Positions 48,111 to 57,612 of a stretch of 64,000 nt of DNA are shown here, piece by piece. Below the pieces are notes generated by a model, which saw only the letters and a program-made list of their open reading frames with translations, did not search any database and was not told where the DNA came from. Source of the stretch: Psychrobacter alimentarius (GTDB lineage Bacteria > Pseudomonadota > Gammaproteobacteria > Pseudomonadales > Moraxellaceae); NCBI RefSeq assembly GCF_001606025.1, contig NZ_CP014945.1, positions 248,001 through 312,000 of the forward strand. The letters are read 5' to 3'. Both the position numbers and the translations under genes were made by a program. Numbering within the stretch: position 1 is the stretch's first letter; each line of letters opens with the position of its first letter.

Positions 48111-50258
48111 TTAAATCTCATCGCTATAAGCTTGGATGGCCGTCAGCGCGATGGTATAAATAATATCATCGACCAAGGCGCCACGTGACAAGTCGTTCAC
48201 AGGCTTGTTCAATCCTTGCAACATAGGACCAACACTGACGACATTGGCACTACGTTGTACGGCTTTATAAGTGGTATTACCTGTATTGAGATCTGGGAAA
48301 ATAAAGACGTTGGCTTGTCCAGCAACTGGTGAGTCTGGCGCTTTTTGTTTGCCGACGCTCATGACTGAGGCGGCGTCATACTGTAGGGGGCCATCGACTT
48401 TTAGATCTGGCGCGCGCTCACGCACAATTTGAGTGGCACGAGTGACTTTTTCGACATCTGCACCGGCACCTGATGAGCCAGTAGAGTAGCTGATCATCGC
48501 AACTTTTGGATCAATACCGAAAGCCGCAGCCGATTGCGCGGACTGAATAGCAATCTCAGCCAGCTCTTCTGCGGTTGGATCAGGGTTGATGGCGCAGTCA
48601 CCATAAACTACCACTTGCTCAGGCAATAGCATAAAGAAGATGGACGATACCAAAGAGTATTGCGGTGCTGTCTTAATCAACTGAAACGCTGGGCGTACGG
48701 TGTTGGCAGTAGTATGAATCGCTCCAGAAACCAAGCCGTCGACTTCGTCCATCTGTAGCATGGTCGTACCCAAATACACTGTATCTTTGAGATACTCAGC
48801 AGCGACATCTTCGCTGGTTTTACCTTTACGGCGCTCAACGACGGCAGCGATATATTTGCTCATATCGAGATCATCAGGATCGATAATCTCTAACCCTTCT
48901 GGAATGACCAAATCACGATTTTTGGCCACTTGTTCAACGTCGCTACGCTTCGCAAGTAGCACACAATTGGCGATACCGCGACTCTGACAGATACAGGCGG
49001 CCTCGACAGTGCGCGGCTCAGACCCTTCTGGCAAGACGATACGTTTTTTGGCCGTTTGTGCTTTTTTGACCACTTGATGACGAAAGGCAGAAGGAGACAA
49101 GCGTCGCTCATAATCACGGCTGAAATACTCTTTAATCCAGTCCAAGTTTAGATGCGCTGCCACGTAACGTGCCACTTCTTCCGCACGTTCAGTGTCATCA
49201 CTTGGAATCTCAGAACTCATGTGTACCAAGCTCTGTACGGTCTCATAACTGTCATCTTCCACACTCATGACAGGTATACCCGTCTTGAGCGCTGATTGCC
49301 ACAATTCCGCAACGGTTGCACTTGGCTCAACGCCGCCCGTTAAAACCAAACCTGCCAGCGGGATGCCATTGATACAGGCCAAGCCAGCTGCCAGTAGTAA
49401 GTCATCACGATCACCAGGGACGACGATTAAAGTGCCACGTTTGAACACCTCGTCGACGCGAGCAACGGAGCGAGCGGTTAAGCTAATACGGTTAATGCGG
49501 CGCGTTTTTGCTTCACCCACATTGAGCCATTTGGCATCAAGTTCAGTGGCGATGTCCCACGTACGCGGCACAGAGAGTGAGTCGCTAAAAGGCACCACAC
49601 CGATCAAGCGAAAGGCATCAGTGTCAAAGTGGGGGGACAAGCGTTTTACTTCTTGCATGAACGAGTCATCCAAGTGCACGACAGCTTCACCTGGTGCGAC
49701 CGGTTGGGTCTCAAAAGTATTGGGTACGTCTTGTACCCGCATCAAAATCACCCCAAGTGTACGCGCAGTGGCAATACCACCAAACTCACGAGCGTGAACA
49801 TCGAGTTTGTCAGCCAGATAGGCAGGGTTGCTGGTATCAGCCGTACTGACGAAGATGATCTTGGCATCCAGTGCATGAGCAATGGCACGGTTGATTTGTG
49901 AGGCGTAAGATGTCTCAGTGGTTGGTACTAGTCCTTCACAAATGATGACGTCATGACCATCACCGATGGTGTGATAATTGATGACCACTTCTTCCATCAG
50001 ATCATCAAGGTTACCATCACCAATCATGCGCTCAACGCGCTGACGGCTGATGGATTTGGGCGGTTTTAGCCCAAAAGCGTGCATGGTTAAAGCACTTGAG
50101 CTGTCCAAGCTGCGCTGCTTATCCAGTGTATCATCTTGCAAAAACGGTTTCATAAAACCAGCTTTGATACCGTTGTAATCAAAAGCACGAATCAGTCCAA
50201 GCGCGGCTGACGTGACACCGATACCGCGACTAATGGGAACAAGTAAAATGGTTTGCAT
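48111..50258 (-). CDS. pta: Phosphate acetyltransferase, long three-domain form
   Basis: Interconverts acetyl-CoA and acetyl phosphate. 715 residues: N-terminal P-loop-like (BioD-type) domain (1-220, PISRGIGVTSAALGLIRAF), a DRTGG regulatory domain (about 225-345), and the catalytic PTA/PTB domain (about 385-715, IVLPEGSEPRTVEAA, MLQMDEVDGLVSGAIHTTANTVRPAFQ, SYSTGSSGAG, FIFPDLNTGNTTYKAVQR). GTAGGATACACT ribosome site. Downstream of ackA, as expected. Confidence 0.95.
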   Translation of the reverse strand: MQTILLVPISRGIGVTSAALGLIRAFDYNGIKAGFMKPFLQDDTLDKQRSLDSSSALTMHAFGLKPPKSISRQRVERMIGDGNLDDLMEEVVINYHTIGDGHDVIICEGLVPTTETSYASQINRAIAHALDAKIIFVSTADTSNPAYLADKLDVHAREFGGIATARTLGVILMRVQDVPNTFETQPVAPGEAVVHLDDSFMQEVKRLSPHFDTDAFRLIGVVPFSDSLSVPRTWDIATELDAKWLNVGEAKTRRINRISLTARSVARVDEVFKRGTLIVVPGDRDDLLLAAGLACINGIPLAGLVLTGGVEPSATVAELWQSALKTGIPVMSVEDDSYETVQSLVHMSSEIPSDDTERAEEVARYVAAHLNLDWIKEYFSRDYERRLSPSAFRHQVVKKAQTAKKRIVLPEGSEPRTVEAACICQSRGIANCVLLAKRSDVEQVAKNRDLVIPEGLEIIDPDDLDMSKYIAAVVERRKGKTSEDVAAEYLKDTVYLGTTMLQMDEVDGLVSGAIHTTANTVRPAFQLIKTAPQYSLVSSIFFMLLPEQVVVYGDCAINPDPTAEELAEIAIQSAQSAAAFGIDPKVAMISYSTGSSGAGADVEKVTRATQIVRERAPDLKVDGPLQYDAASVMSVGKQKAPDSPVAGQANVFIFPDLNTGNTTYKAVQRSANVVSVGPMLQGLNKPVNDLSRGALVDDIIYTIALTAIQAYSDEI

Positions 50259-50387
50259 AGTGTATCCTACGGTTTATTATATTTTTAAGGCTCAATTTAT
50301 CATTGCCAAAATGCGTAAAACACCACGCTTCTTATCACAAGATTTGCCAGAAGCGCGCGTTTAAAAAACGACTCAAAAACTGTGCAC

Positions 50388-51620
50388 TTAGACCAGATGC
50401 AACGCTTCACGCGTCTCTTGAGCAATGCGACCTTCTTCATCGGTTGGTATGACCCATAGCTCAAGGCTACTATCGCTACTATGGAAGCTGCCTTCGTTAC
50501 CGCCAACCAAGTTTGCGTTCTTATCTGCATCGACCTTAATACCAAAATGACGCATCACTTCTAAAATGCGCGTACGTGTGCTGACCGAGTTTTCTCCAAT
50601 ACCGCCAGTAAAGACGATACCAGTAAATTCAGGCAACGCACAGCTCAAGCTGGCAAGGTATTTACCCACGCGGTAACAGAACATCTCGATAGCAAGCTGG
50701 GCGTCTTTGTGACCTTCTTTGGCGGCTTGCTCAACGGTACGCAAGTCATTCGACAACCCTGAAATACCCAGCAGACCGCTTTCTTTATTGAGCATGGTAT
50801 CGATGTCTTCTAAACTCATACCCAGCTGGCGCTTTAAATGAATATGTAAGCTTGGATCGACATCGCCGCTGCGCGTACCCATCATAAGCCCCTCAAGTGG
50901 CGTCAAGCCCATGCTGGTATCAAGACTCTTGCCATCATAGACCGCAGTCGCTGAACAGCCATTACCCAAATGTGCGGTCAGCCAACCATGTGTGCCGCTT
51001 GCATCGGTGATATCACTTGCGCGCTCTGAGACGTAAGCGTGAGACGTACCATGAAAGCCGTAACGACGGATTTTATGTTCTTCGTACAGGTTTTTTGGTA
51101 GCGGATAGCGAAAGGCAACAGGAGGCATAGTTTGATGAAACGCAGTATCAAAAACGACGACTTGTGGAATATCAGGGTAAATGGCTTGAACGGCTTCAAT
51201 ACCTAAAGCATGAGCAGGATTATGTAGCGGTGCCAATACTTTTAGACGCTTAACTTCGTCAAGGACATGATCATCGACACGTACCGCTTCAGAGTATTCA
51301 CGGCCGCCATGAACCACGCGATGACCGACCGCGATGAAATGATATTGCTCTAATAGCTCAAGAATTTTTTGTAGGGCGAACTTATGATTACCACCTGGTA
51401 TTGAGATTTCAAGCTTCTCGCCGTTTAAAGTGGTGTGTTTGATACGGGCGGTATCGAGTCCTAAGTTTTCGGCCAGACCTGTGATACGAGTTGCATTATC
51501 GTCACTAATCAGTGCGTACTTAATGGAAGAAGAACCACAGTTGAGGACTAAGGTAGGATTGGTTAGGGTTGATGTTTCAGAATTTTTGTCATCAAAAGTG
51601 TTGGTTAGACTCGCGCTCAT
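50388..51620 (-). CDS. ackA: Acetate kinase
   Basis: Interconverts acetyl phosphate and acetate with ADP/ATP. 410 residues, ASKHA fold: N-terminal LVLNCGSSSIKYALI, VGHRVVHGGREYSEA, the catalytic region FDTAFHQTMP, RYGFHGTSHAYVSERA, LTAHLGNGCSATAV, and FTGGIGENS near the C-terminus. AAGGATAGAGT before ATG. Together with pta it forms the acetate overflow route; acs works in the reverse, scavenging direction. Confidence 0.96.
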   Translation of the reverse strand: MSASLTNTFDDKNSETSTLTNPTLVLNCGSSSIKYALISDDNATRITGLAENLGLDTARIKHTTLNGEKLEISIPGGNHKFALQKILELLEQYHFIAVGHRVVHGGREYSEAVRVDDHVLDEVKRLKVLAPLHNPAHALGIEAVQAIYPDIPQVVVFDTAFHQTMPPVAFRYPLPKNLYEEHKIRRYGFHGTSHAYVSERASDITDASGTHGWLTAHLGNGCSATAVYDGKSLDTSMGLTPLEGLMMGTRSGDVDPSLHIHLKRQLGMSLEDIDTMLNKESGLLGISGLSNDLRTVEQAAKEGHKDAQLAIEMFCYRVGKYLASLSCALPEFTGIVFTGGIGENSVSTRTRILEVMRHFGIKVDADKNANLVGGNEGSFHSSDSSLELWVIPTDEEGRIAQETREALHLV

Positions 51621-51675
51621 ACTCTATCCTTAGATTATATTTTTATAAAGATATTCATTCTCAATGAATACCGGT

Positions 51676-51783
51676 TCAATAAACAAAAACCAGCCACATC
51701 CCTGCTGATATACCAATGGCAATGATATCGCTGATTTCAATCACACTTGGGCTGACTCTACTGATGAGAGCGGGTTCAGTCAT
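51676..51783 (-). CDS. Small membrane-protein ORF upstream of ackA
   Basis: 35 codons with an ATG at 51781-51783 preceded by a good ribosome site (GTAAGGTAATAAC). The product begins MTEPALISRVSPSVIEIS and ends in a hydrophobic helix, DIIAIGISAGMWLVFVY, so it would be a single-pass membrane miniprotein with a short charged head. It ends 56 nt before ackA on the same strand. Not recognised; existence rests on the ribosome site, the clean helix and position. Confidence 0.45.
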   Translation of the reverse strand: MTEPALISRVSPSVIEISDIIAIGISAGMWLVFVY

Positions 51784-52347
51784 GTTATTACCTTACCCTA
51801 GCTCTATAGTGATGGCCACAAGGCTGACCATAATGTACCATATTTTTGAAGCTATACCATGATAACTATGAGGATTGGCACCTAAGATGTATACACATCG
51901 ATAACAACTGTACACCGATTGTAGTTAGGGCTGATCATAGACAATCAGAGAAAATGACACTTAATAAAAATTGTAAGAAAGTTTTTCCAAGTATTAGCCA
52001 AAGCATCTTTAGCTATGAACATAACCAATAGTATTTAGTAAAAAATTGTTGACTATGTTAAAATTTATTGTTTGTCAGGTTGAGTAAGTATCTAACCAAA
52101 TTTATTGCCAGTTGTATTCAGTATCAGCATCGCTTTATGTAATAATGCTATGATTTAAAGCAGTCCTATTGCTCATAGTAGCAATGGACTGCCCCTATAT
52201 GTCAGTGCTCACTTGTTATAGTGTGATTGGCACTTGATATTGTTTTCTCTATCATACGTTTTTTAACATACTTACACCGCTGTAAGGTCACAGGTTGCCT
52301 ACTTTATGCTTACTATCCGCCGCACTTCAAAAACCGAGTACGCCAAT
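51784..52347. other. Intergenic region upstream of lptM
   Basis: 564 bp of AT-rich DNA between divergent genes. Besides the promoter candidate at 52227-52255, no gene or hairpin with a T run is evident. Confidence 0.4.
52227..52255 (+). promoter_or_regulatory. Sigma-70-like promoter for lptM-lysA
   Basis: TTGGCA (52227-52232), 17-bp spacer, TATCAT (52250-52255): five of six matches in each box. Predicted start near 52262. Confidence 0.6.
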
Positions 52348-52632
52348 ATGATTACCATCAGTCGATGTGCCGTCTCAACGCTTATCATCAGTAGTGTTGC
52401 GATACTGGGTGTGTCAGGCTGTGGACAGAAAGGCGATTTATACTTGGCAAATGCTGATGGTCAATCAGCACAGAGTAGCACTGCTGTATTGGACAGTACC
52501 AGTCATCCACAAGACGCTGCCTTTGCGGGTATCGATGATGACAGTACTAATAATGCTAACAACGTATCAAATACGCAAAACGCGCAGGATTTTGAGCTAC
52601 CAGAACCGAGTACTGATCCCAACGACTATTAA
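52348..52632 (+). CDS. lptM: LptM-like small lipoprotein (YifL family)
   Basis: Short outer-membrane lipoprotein that in E. coli helps LptD mature. From the ATG at 52348 (94 residues) the signal ends at GVSGC with Cys25, followed by the family signature GQKGDLYL. The rest is a disordered, Asn/Ser-rich acidic tail. An ATG at 52306 in frame would give an over-long signal, so the inner start is preferred. Lies directly before lysA, the usual place for this gene. Confidence 0.82.
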   Translation: MITISRCAVSTLIISSVAILGVSGCGQKGDLYLANADGQSAQSSTAVLDSTSHPQDAAFAGIDDDSTNNANNVSNTQNAQDFELPEPSTDPNDY

Positions 52633-52752
52633 TGCCAATTCAGATTTTTTATTAAAAAGAGGGCTTACGACAGCATGCCTTTGTCTAATGCGCTCTTGTC
52701 CCTTTCTTAGCTTCATTTTCATTTGATACCCGATTATATTAGAGATGTTTAT

Positions 52753-54105
52753 ATGAGTCATTCTGAGTTACCTACTGGCGAATCTGTCACTACCCAAACA
52801 GAGCAAGGATTGTATGTCGATCCCAAGGCTTTAACCAATCACTTGCCAGCCTTGCAGTATCGTGATGAGGCGCTGTATATGGAGCAAGTCAGTATTGAGA
52901 GCATTGCCAAACAGTATGGCACGCCATGCTATGTCTACTCAAAACAGGCCATATTGGATGTTTATCAAGCTTATACCGACAGCTTTGCCAGTCTAGACCA
53001 TCAGATATGCTATGCCGTCAAGGCCAACTCCAATCTGGCAGTGCTGAGCGTATTGGCACAAGCAGGCGCAGGCTTTGACATCGTCTCACGTGGTGAGCTA
53101 ATGCGTGTGGTAGCGGCTGGAGCTCAGGCGTCACGCCTGGTATTTTCAGGCGTGGGAAAAACTTATGGCGATATCGAGTATGCGCTGACCCAAGGCATTG
53201 GCTGCTTCAATGTTGAGTCTATCAGTGAGCTGACCCTCATCAATGAGGTGGCAAAGACACTTGATAAGCCTGCACCAATCTCATTACGCGTCAATCCAAA
53301 CGTCGATGCTAAAACTCACCCTTATATCTCGACTGGTCTAAAAGACAACAAATTCGGTATCACGCACGAAGATGCGCTTGCAGTTTATCAACAGGCAGCA
53401 GCAATGTCTCATATCGATATTGTCGGTATCGATTGCCACATTGGCTCACAGTTAACGGAAGTTGAGCCATTTGTTGCCGCTTTGGACAAAGTCATTGAGT
53501 TGATACATAGCCTACGGGAGCATGGTATTGAGCTGCGTCATATTGATTTGGGCGGTGGCTTGGGCGTGCGTTATATTGATGAAACCCCTGTGTCTATTGA
53601 AGAATTCGCAGCAGCATTACTGCCCAAACTGAGTGAGCTTGGTTTAACGGTGTTCTTTGAGCCGGGTCGTAGTATCGTTGCCAATGCTGGCGTGCTCTTA
53701 ACCCAAGTCGATGTGCTCAAGCCAACTGAGCATAAGAATTTCGCTATTGTCGATGCAGCGATGAATGATTTGATTCGCCCAGCGTTATATCAAGCAGAAA
53801 TGGCAGTCATTCCAAACGTATTGCCTGACGCTGGCCTTGATACCAATGACACGAAAGCATGGGATATTGTCGGGGCTATTTGTGAAACGGGCGATTTTTT
53901 GGCCAAAGACCGTCTATTATCCCTAGCGGAAGGGGATATCTTAGCAATTACGGGTGCGGGTGCTTATGGATTTACCATGAGCAGCAATTACAACTCGCGC
54001 CCACGTGCAAGCGAGGTGATGGTGTCAGAGGATCGTCATCAACTGATCCGCAAACGTGAGACGATTGAATCCTTGTACGCTGATGAAGTTTTGTGGCAAG
54101 ACTAA
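52753..54105 (+). CDS. lysA: Diaminopimelate decarboxylase
   Basis: Last step of lysine synthesis, meso-DAP to lysine. PLP alanine-racemase-like fold type III, 450 residues from ATG 52753: YGTPCYVYSKQAI, PLP lysine in CYAVKANSNLAVL, GVDCHIGSQ-like IDCHIGSQL, HIDLGGGLGVRY, FEPGRSIVANAG, and the second-subunit Cys in GAICETGDFLA. A 30-residue N-terminal extension precedes the usual start. Followed by a terminator, then dapF. Confidence 0.96.
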   Translation: MSHSELPTGESVTTQTEQGLYVDPKALTNHLPALQYRDEALYMEQVSIESIAKQYGTPCYVYSKQAILDVYQAYTDSFASLDHQICYAVKANSNLAVLSVLAQAGAGFDIVSRGELMRVVAAGAQASRLVFSGVGKTYGDIEYALTQGIGCFNVESISELTLINEVAKTLDKPAPISLRVNPNVDAKTHPYISTGLKDNKFGITHEDALAVYQQAAAMSHIDIVGIDCHIGSQLTEVEPFVAALDKVIELIHSLREHGIELRHIDLGGGLGVRYIDETPVSIEEFAAALLPKLSELGLTVFFEPGRSIVANAGVLLTQVDVLKPTEHKNFAIVDAAMNDLIRPALYQAEMAVIPNVLPDAGLDTNDTKAWDIVGAICETGDFLAKDRLLSLAEGDILAITGAGAYGFTMSSNYNSRPRASEVMVSEDRHQLIRKRETIESLYADEVLWQD

Positions 54106-54140
54106 AGAGTAGTAAAGCGCAGTATTCAGAACCGCTACAA

Positions 54141-54172
54141 AACCCATTGTGATAACAGCAATGGGTTTTTTT
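54141..54172 (+). terminator. Terminator after lysA
   Basis: AACCCATTG (54141-54149) pairs with CAATGGGTT (54159-54167), then T run. Confidence 0.87.
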
Positions 54173-54423
54173 ATGGGCGAATTTGAGAGCAATTGACGCT
54201 GCAACGAGGAAAGTCGTGCTATAGCTAACGGCTTAAATGTCTCACAAAATAAATATAAACCGCCATGTGAGCCGCATTAAAGAGTGCGATGATGTCAAAT
54301 ATAGGTTTGAGAGACGGTACAACGCTGAGATAACTGGACATTTGATAGCAGTGATAATTATGATTGTATCTGACAGCGTGCTAATATAAGGCATACATAA
54401 AAATAGGATAGGATATCAAGGGT
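54173..54423. other. Intergenic region upstream of dapF
   Basis: 251 bp; presumably contains the dapF promoter because the lysA terminator precedes it. No distinct motif chosen. Confidence 0.3.
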
Positions 54424-55311
54424 ATGCTAATAGAATTCACTAAGATGCATGGTCTGGGCAACGATTTTATGGTCATTGATTTGGTGACCCAACGCTTAGA
54501 GTTAACCAAGGATTTGGTACAGTTATTGGGAGATCGTCATTTAGGCATTGGTTTTGATCAGCTACTCGTGGTCGAGCCACCGATGCGCCCTGACGTTGAC
54601 TTTAGCTATCGCATCTTCAATACCGACGGTACAGAGGTTGAGCAGTGCGGCAATGGGGCGCGTTGTTTTGCCCGTTTTGTTCAAGCACGTAAGCTGTCAT
54701 TCAAACAGCGTCTGCGTGTTGAGACTGCAAGTGGCATTATCTCTTTGACGACCGACCGTTATGGTTGGGTCGAAGTCGATATGGGCAAGCCCAAATTTGA
54801 GCCAAATGAGATTCCATTTACACCCAGAGCCACCACAAAAATCCAAAATGCCTATCATTTGGATGTCAATGGTACGCCAGTGCAGCTCTATGTTGCCAAC
54901 ATGGGCAACCCACATGCGGTGATCAAAGTCGATGATGTACTTGATGCCGATGTCGAAACACTGGGTAAAGCCATTGAGTCGCATCCTGCGTTTCCAGATC
55001 GCGTCAATGTCGGGTTTATGCAAGTGATGAATCAGCGTCATATTCGTCTGCGTGTTTATGAGCGCGGTGTTGGTGAAACACAAGCTTGCGGAACGGGCGC
55101 TTGTGCTGCTGTTGCTGTCGGTATACGCGAAGGCTGGCTTGATGAAGGCGAAGATGTGCGCGCGCAGCTCTATGGCGGCAGTATGATTATCAGATGGCAG
55201 CCAGGGTACTCAGTCATGATGACTGGCCCAACAGCCTTTGTCTATGAGGGTGTATTTAGCCCTGATGGGCTGATGGCACAAGCCGGTCTCAAACCTCACT
55301 CAGAAGACTAA
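54424..55311 (+). CDS. dapF: Diaminopimelate epimerase
   Basis: Converts LL-DAP to meso-DAP for peptidoglycan and lysine. 295 residues with the two catalytic cysteines in VEQCGNGARCFARF (about 73-86) and ETQACGTGACAAVAVG (about 219-234), and the N-terminal MHGLGNDFMVIDL. Feeds LysA just upstream. Confidence 0.97.
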   Translation: MLIEFTKMHGLGNDFMVIDLVTQRLELTKDLVQLLGDRHLGIGFDQLLVVEPPMRPDVDFSYRIFNTDGTEVEQCGNGARCFARFVQARKLSFKQRLRVETASGIISLTTDRYGWVEVDMGKPKFEPNEIPFTPRATTKIQNAYHLDVNGTPVQLYVANMGNPHAVIKVDDVLDADVETLGKAIESHPAFPDRVNVGFMQVMNQRHIRLRVYERGVGETQACGTGACAAVAVGIREGWLDEGEDVRAQLYGGSMIIRWQPGYSVMMTGPTAFVYEGVFSPDGLMAQAGLKPHSED

Positions 55312-55362
55312 GCACGTGTCATCAATGATAAGCTGCACGTAGTCAGGTCAATATAAAAAAGG

Positions 55363-55483
55363 TATAGCGAGATTGGCATCAGTTTTTTGTCGCCTCTGTC
55401 GGAAGAGGCACAGCACGCAAGAAAAATTGCTGCCAGTCTTGCGTATTGACGCAATGTATCTATTTTATTTAGTATCGACTATA
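55363..55483. repeat. Interspersed palindromic repeat, copy R3
   Basis: Begins TATAGCGAG and ends CGACTATA. Inside, TGGCATCAGTTTTTTG is mirrored by GAAAAATTGCTGCCA around a centre GCCTCTGTCGGAAGAGGCACAG. Closest to R4 (56567-56719). Lies between dapF and xerC, where many relatives have a DUF484 gene. Confidence 0.8.
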
Positions 55484-55520
55484 CACTGATGATCGAGCCA
55501 ATGTTAAGGCAGGTTTTTAT

Positions 55521-56543
55521 ATGGTGATGTCCAATCAAGACGAACAATCTACGAACGCGGCGCCATGGCTATCAGCCGAGCTGGCCGCTGCGGTAGAGCT
55601 GGATACCGCACTACAAGAGCTACTATCGCCTGTCCACCGTTGGCTCAATACTTTGTCGGTGCGTAACCATTCGCCGCATACGCTAACGGCGTATTTTGCT
55701 GGACTCAATCAGTTGGCACTGTTTTTGCGCGGTAAGCGTTTGTCATGGACACGCTGTGATAAGCGTCAATTGGCACAACATATCGGCCATCGTCTAGATG
55801 AGGATAAGTTGGCACTGGCTAGTGTGCAACAAGAGCTATCGGCTATTCGCCATTTTTATGGTTGGTTAATTGAAGAGAATTTGGCACGTATTAATCCAAC
55901 CACAGGTTATCAGTTAAAGCGTAGCCCGAGACCGTTGCCGTCTATCGCGGATGTGGATTTATTGACGCAGCTGCTCGATCAAGACATGCCTGACACGCCC
56001 GAGCAAGCCCGTTTATGGTTACGCGATAAAGCCATGTTTGAGTTGCTTTATAGTAGTGGACTACGCGTTGGTGAATTGGTCGCACTTGATATGGCAGATG
56101 TAGATTTGTCTGATTTACGGGTGAGAGTCACGGGTAAGGGTAATAAAACGCGCTTGGTGCCTTTGGGCGCCAAGGCCGCACAGGCCATCATGCGCTATCT
56201 GCCGCACCGTGATTTATGGGTAGAGCAACAAGATAGGGCATTGTTCATCAGCGAAAAACTGGGAACTCGCTTATCGACGCGCGCCGTGCAACAACGATTA
56301 AAGGTGGCGGCGACTCGTGCTGGCATCGCGCAAAACCTATATCCACATTTACTGCGTCATTGCTTTGCCTCACACATGCTATCAGGCAGTGGCGACTTGC
56401 GTGCAGTTCAAGAAATGCTTGGGCACAGTGATATCAGTACCACGCAAATTTATACCCATGTTGATTTTGCTAAATTGACACAGGTCTATGACCGCGCTCA
56501 TCCGCGAGCGACGCACGCACAAAATGAGAGCGAGAGTCTTTAA
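55521..56543 (+). CDS. xerC: Tyrosine recombinase XerC
   Basis: Resolves chromosome dimers at dif with XerD. 340 residues: N-terminal SAM-like domain (about 35-120), catalytic domain with Arg in YSSGLRVGEL, HLLRHCFASHML (His-x2-Arg), LGHSDISTTQIYTHV (His and the nucleophile Tyr). Position after dapF fits XerC rather than XerD or a phage integrase. AAGGCAGG ribosome site before ATG. Confidence 0.94.
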   Translation: MVMSNQDEQSTNAAPWLSAELAAAVELDTALQELLSPVHRWLNTLSVRNHSPHTLTAYFAGLNQLALFLRGKRLSWTRCDKRQLAQHIGHRLDEDKLALASVQQELSAIRHFYGWLIEENLARINPTTGYQLKRSPRPLPSIADVDLLTQLLDQDMPDTPEQARLWLRDKAMFELLYSSGLRVGELVALDMADVDLSDLRVRVTGKGNKTRLVPLGAKAAQAIMRYLPHRDLWVEQQDRALFISEKLGTRLSTRAVQQRLKVAATRAGIAQNLYPHLLRHCFASHMLSGSGDLRAVQEMLGHSDISTTQIYTHVDFAKLTQVYDRAHPRATHAQNESESL

Positions 56544-56566
56544 GCTTACTTATATAACTTTACATC

Positions 56567-56719
56567 TATAGTGAGTTCAGTATAAAAGTGATACAGCGGA
56601 ACTGAAATGCGTTTTTCGTAGCCTCTGTCTGCGTAGGCACAGCAAGCAAGAAAAATATATGCCAGTGCCGCGTTGGAGTACAACGTATCTGTTTTATTTG
56701 GAGTCGACTGTACTTATAT
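56567..56719. repeat. Interspersed palindromic repeat, copy R4
   Basis: The longest copy, about 150 bp, from TATAGTGAG to GTACTTATA. Centre GTTTTTCGTAGCCTCTGTC and GCACAGCAAGCAAGAAAAAT are imperfect mirror images. The outer parts (ATAAAAGTGATAC / GTATCTGTTTTAT) also mirror one another. Lies between convergent xerC and the nitrilase gene, so it may also stop transcription. Confidence 0.8.
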
Positions 56720-56727
56720 AAACAGTC

Positions 56728-57612
56728 TTATGCCAAACGATGGCAATCAAAAATAGGCAGTTTTTGTCGACCTTGTACTTGTGCTTGCTTCTCAAATGTA
56801 GCCATGACAATGGCATAATTCTTATTGTCTTGATTCAACTTGCTATCATCATAACTGTCTATAATGGTGCCGTCATAAGCGCTAATCGCTGTGTGCCCCC
56901 ATGTCTGACGAATGTTGCCGCCTTTATAAATATGGTCACCGCCCTGAGCGGCGCCAATCACCATACACTGGCTGTCCAAGGCACGCGCGCGCAATAACAG
57001 CGACCAGTGCGCTTGACCTGTCAAGTAGGTAAAGGCTGACGGAGCACTCAACAAGTCGGCACCTGCCTGACGCAGACGCTGCGCTAATGCAGGAAAGCGC
57101 AGATCAAAGCACACCATCATACCCAATTGATAGACCACGTCATTGATTTCAAGCGGTGTGACCACGGTTTGGGTACCTGGCTCAAATGTTGCCGCCTCAT
57201 TGTAATTACCTTGCTTGTCAGCCACGGTCGCCGTAAACAAATGAATCTTGTCATAGCGTGCCACGCGTGTGCCATCAGGGGCGAACAGCTGACTGACCTG
57301 TCTCAGCCTATCGTTAGGCACAAGCATGCCATCAGGACGGTAAGTGCAGGGTAGTGAACCTATCAGCACATAGACATTGTAAGTACTGGCATAATGGGCT
57401 ATCGTCGCTGACAGCTCATCGAACCGCTCTGCAGTGGCAAATTGCTCACCCATGCTACAGCAGTTTTCAGGTAAGATAATAAGCTGTGCACCTTGATTAC
57501 ACGCATCAGCAATAGCGGCTTTTATATCGGCTAGGTTTTTTTCGACATCTTGCTGACTATTCATTTGAATGGCCGCCGTGATAAATGGATGGTTATTTGC
57601 TTTATTATTCAT
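56728..57612 (-). CDS. Carbon-nitrogen hydrolase (Nit1/Nit2-like)
   Basis: Nitrilase-superfamily amidase; bacterial relatives clear deaminated glutathione or omega-amides. 294 residues with the Glu-Lys-Cys triad in LIILPENCCSMG, RYDKIHLF and GMMVCFDLRFP. GAGAACAATACT before ATG. Placed convergent to xerC and divergent from rpoN. Confidence 0.9.
   Translation of the reverse strand: MNNKANNHPFITAAIQMNSQQDVEKNLADIKAAIADACNQGAQLIILPENCCSMGEQFATAERFDELSATIAHYASTYNVYVLIGSLPCTYRPDGMLVPNDRLRQVSQLFAPDGTRVARYDKIHLFTATVADKQGNYNEAATFEPGTQTVVTPLEINDVVYQLGMMVCFDLRFPALAQRLRQAGADLLSAPSAFTYLTGQAHWSLLLRARALDSQCMVIGAAQGGDHIYKGGNIRQTWGHTAISAYDGTIIDSYDDSKLNQDNKNYAIVMATFEKQAQVQGRQKLPIFDCHRLA

Noticed and set aside
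55521..56543. Phage or integron integrase
   Set aside because: Length, motifs and the dapF neighbour identify XerC; no other phage gene or attachment site is near.
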